From assembly GCF_037113525.1 (NCBI RefSeq), contig NZ_CP146963.1, positions 3,782,001 through 3,846,000 on the forward strand: 64,000 nucleotides of DNA. Reading direction: 5' to 3'. Source of the DNA: Butyrivibrio fibrisolvens. GTDB taxonomy: Bacteria > Bacillota > Clostridia > Lachnospirales > Lachnospiraceae. Of the stretch, positions 61,611-64,000 are shown piece by piece. Position numbers and translations under genes: made by a program. The notes below the pieces were generated by a model. That model did no database searches and was not told where the DNA came from. It was given only the letters and a program-made list of their open reading frames with translations. Within the stretch, counting starts at the first letter, position 1. Each line of letters begins with the position of its first letter.

Positions 61611-62483
61611 TTAAATCTCAACATTTCCTTCAAAAACAGTTACTGCAGGACCTGTCATATAGACGTTATTGCTCTCTTTGTCCCATCTGCAGATGATATC
61701 TCCGCCGAGAACATGAACTGTGATCTCATCATCTGTAAGACCGTTGAGAATACATGCTACAGCTGTTGCACAGCATCCTGTTCCGCAGGCAAGGGTTTCA
61801 CCTGTACCTCTTTCCCATACACGCATATGAACATTCTTCCTGTCATCTACATGTACAAACTCTGTATTGGTGCGCTGTGGGAAGTAAGGATGGTTTTCGA
61901 ACTTTCTTCCATATTTTTCTAAAGGAAAAGAATTAAGGTTCTCATTGTCTCCAACAAAGACAACTGCATGAGGATTGCCCATGGATACACAGGTCATTCT
62001 GAAGTTTCTGTCTTCAATCGGTATACAATAATCTACGATCTTGTCTTTGTCATGGAACTTATTCTCATCCATCGGGATCTGGGATGGTGTAAGAATAGGT
62101 GCTCCCATATTAACCTTTACCATAGAAACTTTTCCATTAGTAACAGTAAGATCAAGATATCTATTTCTTCCAAATGAGCTTATGGCAAGATCCTTAGTCT
62201 TATCAGTCATACCATGATCATATACAAACTTGGCAACGCATCTTATGCCATTACCGCACATCTCTGCTCTTGAACCGTCTGCGTTGTACATCTCCATTTC
62301 AAAATCAGCGCCTTCTATGGGATTTATAAAAATTACGCCGTCGCCTCCGATACCAAAATGGCGGTCAGAAAGTTTGCGTACAACGTCAGGCTTGATAGCC
62401 TCCGGTATCACATTCTTAGCCCCATCTATATAAACATAATCGTTACCTGCACCCTGCATTTTAGTAAAATTAATAGTTGCCAT
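61611..62483 (-). CDS. dapF: Diaminopimelate epimerase
   Basis: 290 residues. Converts LL- to meso-diaminopimelate for lysine and peptidoglycan. It is a PLP-free racemase with two catalytic cysteines, in EMCGNGIRC and in ACGTGCCATAVA; GAGNDYVYID opens the N-terminal domain. The ATG at 62483 follows AAAGGA; an upstream in-frame start (62534) is within the hslO end and is not conserved. The presence of DapF indicates a DapL or acetylase/succinylase branch for LL-DAP, not in this window. It lies 34 bases after hslO. Confidence 0.97.
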   Translation of the reverse strand: MATINFTKMQGAGNDYVYIDGAKNVIPEAIKPDVVRKLSDRHFGIGGDGVIFINPIEGADFEMEMYNADGSRAEMCGNGIRCVAKFVYDHGMTDKTKDLAISSFGRNRYLDLTVTNGKVSMVKVNMGAPILTPSQIPMDENKFHDKDKIVDYCIPIEDRNFRMTCVSMGNPHAVVFVGDNENLNSFPLEKYGRKFENHPYFPQRTNTEFVHVDDRKNVHMRVWERGTGETLACGTGCCATAVACILNGLTDDEITVHVLGGDIICRWDKESNNVYMTGPAVTVFEGNVEI

Positions 62484-62517
62484 GATGTCTATTCCTTTCA
62501 TATAAAAGTAAAGCATT

Positions 62518-63414
62518 TTATTTAGCTTCTTCACAGAGCTTCTTAAGTTCTTCTATATCGAAATTATATTTTTTCTCACAAAAATGACATTTAGTCTCTA
62601 TCGGCTTACCATCTTTTATGATGTCTTCAAGTTCTTTTTTGCCAAGAAGGATGAGACCTCTTGATACACGGTCCTTGGAGCAGTTGCAGTGCCACTCAAC
62701 AGGCATCGTGCCGTTCCATTTAATGTCAAAGCCCTCAAGAACTATCTCAAGCATCTGCTCAGGGGTCTTACCTTCTTTAAGGATATCTGTAACTGACTTA
62801 AGCTTACTAAGATTCTCTTCAAGATGAGAAATTACAGCTTCATCAGCAAAAGGCATGAGCTGAACTATAAATCCGCCTGCTTCTCTGACTGTATTTTCAT
62901 TGTTCATGAGTACGCCAAGTCCGACTGATGAAGGAGTCTGCTGTGACTGGGCAAAATAGTAGGTAAAGTCTTCTGCTATCTCACCTGTATAAATCGGAAC
63001 CTGTCCAACATAAGGATCCTTCATACCCATATCGCGGATAACGGTAAATGATCCCTTTCCTATAGCGCCGCCTACGTTAAGGTGTCCTGCTTCGTTTGGA
63101 GGAAGGATCACAAGGCCGTTATTAACATAGCCCTTAACCTGGCCCTTATTGTCAGCTGTAGCAAGAAGTCCTCCCATAGGGCCGTCGCCATCTATCTTAA
63201 CTGTGATAAGATCCTTATCATTCTCCATCATGGAGCCCATCATAAGAGTTCCTGACATAAGTCGTCCAAGAGCTGCTGTAGCTATAGGACTTGTGTTGTG
63301 AAGCTTTCTTGCAGTCTCTACAAGATCTCTTGAAGTAACTGCGAAAGCTCTTATCTGATCTGATGCAGCAGTAGCACGCACCATATAATCTTTGTAACTT
63401 GCATTAACTTTCAT
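62518..63414 (-). CDS. hslO: Redox-regulated chaperone Hsp33
   Basis: 298 residues. A holdase switched on by oxidative unfolding. The C-terminal zinc switch has CNC and, further on, CHFC (four cysteines); the N-terminal fold contains the family stretch TSPIATAALGRLMSGTLMMGSM and GNLGR-like turns. GAGGA lies 8 bases before the ATG and is itself the end of a 35-base tandem repeat. It is transcribed from the methyltransferase side and leads into dapF. Confidence 0.96.
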   Translation of the reverse strand: MKVNASYKDYMVRATAASDQIRAFAVTSRDLVETARKLHNTSPIATAALGRLMSGTLMMGSMMENDKDLITVKIDGDGPMGGLLATADNKGQVKGYVNNGLVILPPNEAGHLNVGGAIGKGSFTVIRDMGMKDPYVGQVPIYTGEIAEDFTYYFAQSQQTPSSVGLGVLMNNENTVREAGGFIVQLMPFADEAVISHLEENLSKLKSVTDILKEGKTPEQMLEIVLEGFDIKWNGTMPVEWHCNCSKDRVSRGLILLGKKELEDIIKDGKPIETKCHFCEKKYNFDIEELKKLCEEAK

Positions 63415-63519
63415 TTATAATCCTCAATTCTGGTGTTATTCTAAGAAGTCACCCTTCAATTATTCCAGTGTCATTCTCACAATTCATTCTTCAATGACCC
63501 TGGTATTATTCTCAGAATT
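63415..63519. repeat. Three 35-base tandem repeats between the methyltransferase gene and hslO
   Basis: Units at 63485-63519, 63450-63484 and 63415-63449 share AATTCTGAGAATAA-ACCAG and related ends. The first encodes the last codons of the methyltransferase; the second is non-coding; the third supplies the hslO ribosome binding site. Confidence 0.75.
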
Positions 63520-64000
63520 CTTCCTTGCAATAATATAGATCCTCTCGCTGTCTTCATCCGGATCTTCATGGGTATCAGCATCTATTGCCTTAACAAATTC
63601 CATACCGGACTCTTTAACTATAGAGAGCATCTCATCAAGCGTATAGCCCCTTTGGAAGTGTGTTTCGTTGAATTTTCTGTATCTGTTATCACCTTCATGG
63701 ACAAAGATAGTAAGATCATACTCATTAATAGAAGTATCACTGTCGAACCAGTTATCCCATATAAAAGCACAATCCTCTCTGTCCTCTGCGATAGTCGTAT
63801 CACCGATGACATCTCTGTATTTGTGAAGGGTATTAAAATCAAAAATTATGATACCGTCCGGATACAGGTAATTATTTACAAGCTTTAGCATTTTAACAAC
63901 ATCCTGGACTTCCGTCAAATAATTGACGCTGTCGCAGACGCTTAGAAATGTTCCTGCTGTACAGAAAAGCTCAAACTCTCTCATGTCCTGTTCAAGATAC
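63484..64000 (-). CDS. Class I SAM-dependent methyltransferase, C-terminal part (cut by window edge)
   Basis: 171 or more residues in frame to the window edge. The visible part begins YLEQDMREFELFCTAGTFLSVCDSVNYL, the post-motif I and motif II area of small Rossmann methyltransferases, followed by LKLVNNYLYPDGIIIFDFNT and a beta-rich cap ending GYTLDEMLSIVKESG. The SAM-binding motif I lies outside the window. The substrate is unknown. An internal ATG at 63984 is probably not the start because the conserved family sequence continues upstream. The last codons belong to a tandem repeat. Confidence 0.9.
   Translation of the reverse strand, partial: YLEQDMREFELFCTAGTFLSVCDSVNYLTEVQDVVKMLKLVNNYLYPDGIIIFDFNTLHKYRDVIGDTTIAEDREDCAFIWDNWFDSDTSINEYDLTIFVHEGDNRYRKFNETHFQRGYTLDEMLSIVKESGMEFVKAIDADTHEDPDEDSERIYIIARKNSENNTRVIEE

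Overview
The window is an ordinary chromosomal segment of a low-to-mid GC Gram-positive bacterium of the class Clostridia. Lachnospiraceae is the best guess, possibly the Butyrivibrio/Pseudobutyrivibrio group (inference). The clues are clostridial families of unknown function (DUF4364, DUF4250, DUF5685), a T-box before thrS, a lysine riboswitch before dapA, strong AGGAGG ribosome binding sites, several TTG starts, and a tig-clpP-clpX-engB run. There is no phage, integrase, insertion sequence, CRISPR array or rRNA operon. The only tRNA recognised is tRNA-Thr(GGU) at 31.2 kb. About 53 protein genes are supported; both end genes (an ABC-F type ATPase and a methyltransferase) are cut by the window edge.

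Layout. 0-6 kb: ABC-F fragment, pyruvate kinase, folD and fchA (one-carbon folate), a TRIC/UPF0126 channel and a SEC-C protein. 6-10 kb: a TraX-like membrane protein, then the potassium uptake pair trkA-trkH on the other strand, separated by a large nested inverted repeat. 10.4-13 kb: a compact plus-strand cluster (zinc-ribbon membrane protein, DUF5685 protein, J-domain protein, flavodoxin). 13-18 kb: GH42 beta-galactosidase, T-box-controlled thrS, a second SEC-C protein. 18-20.6 kb: a degenerate M23 envelope protein with a bactofilin, a TrpR-like regulator, a cold-shock protein. 20.7-23.6 kb: dapA-dapB-hisA behind a lysine riboswitch, with a eukaryotic-type HisA. 23.7-31 kb: polysaccharide pyruvyl transferase, typA, a YigZ/IMPACT protein, a class A penicillin-binding protein. 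31-35 kb: tRNA-Thr, DUF4364, rarA, glmM. 35-39 kb: a large hybrid histidine kinase and a response regulator. 39-47.7 kb: DUF4250, clpB, a small unknown protein, engB, clpX, clpP, tig, a CYTH protein. 48-52.8 kb: malQ, a PfkB-like protein with a changed active site, a TetR regulator, a small acidic membrane protein, DUF2225. 53-59.7 kb: guaB, two membrane or anchored proteins of unknown function, and ACT-hom-lysC. 59.9-64 kb: a CgeB-like glycosyltransferase behind a structured RNA, dapF, hslO, a methyltransferase.

How it fits together. Aspartate-family synthesis is spread over three loci (lysC/hom, dapA/dapB, dapF), and only dapA-dapB carries a visible lysine sensor. Envelope genes (glmM, PBP, bactofilin plus M23-like, pyruvyl transferase) and protein quality control (clpB, clpXP, tig, hslO, J-protein) are both well represented.

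The non-coding DNA is the most unusual part. Three loci carry a dispersed two-hairpin repeat whose stems covary. Two genes appear to have a hairpin between the Shine-Dalgarno and the start codon. A roughly 280-nt rod-like RNA with its own promoter and terminator lies at 61.2-61.5 kb. Several convergent intergenic regions are packed with hairpins.
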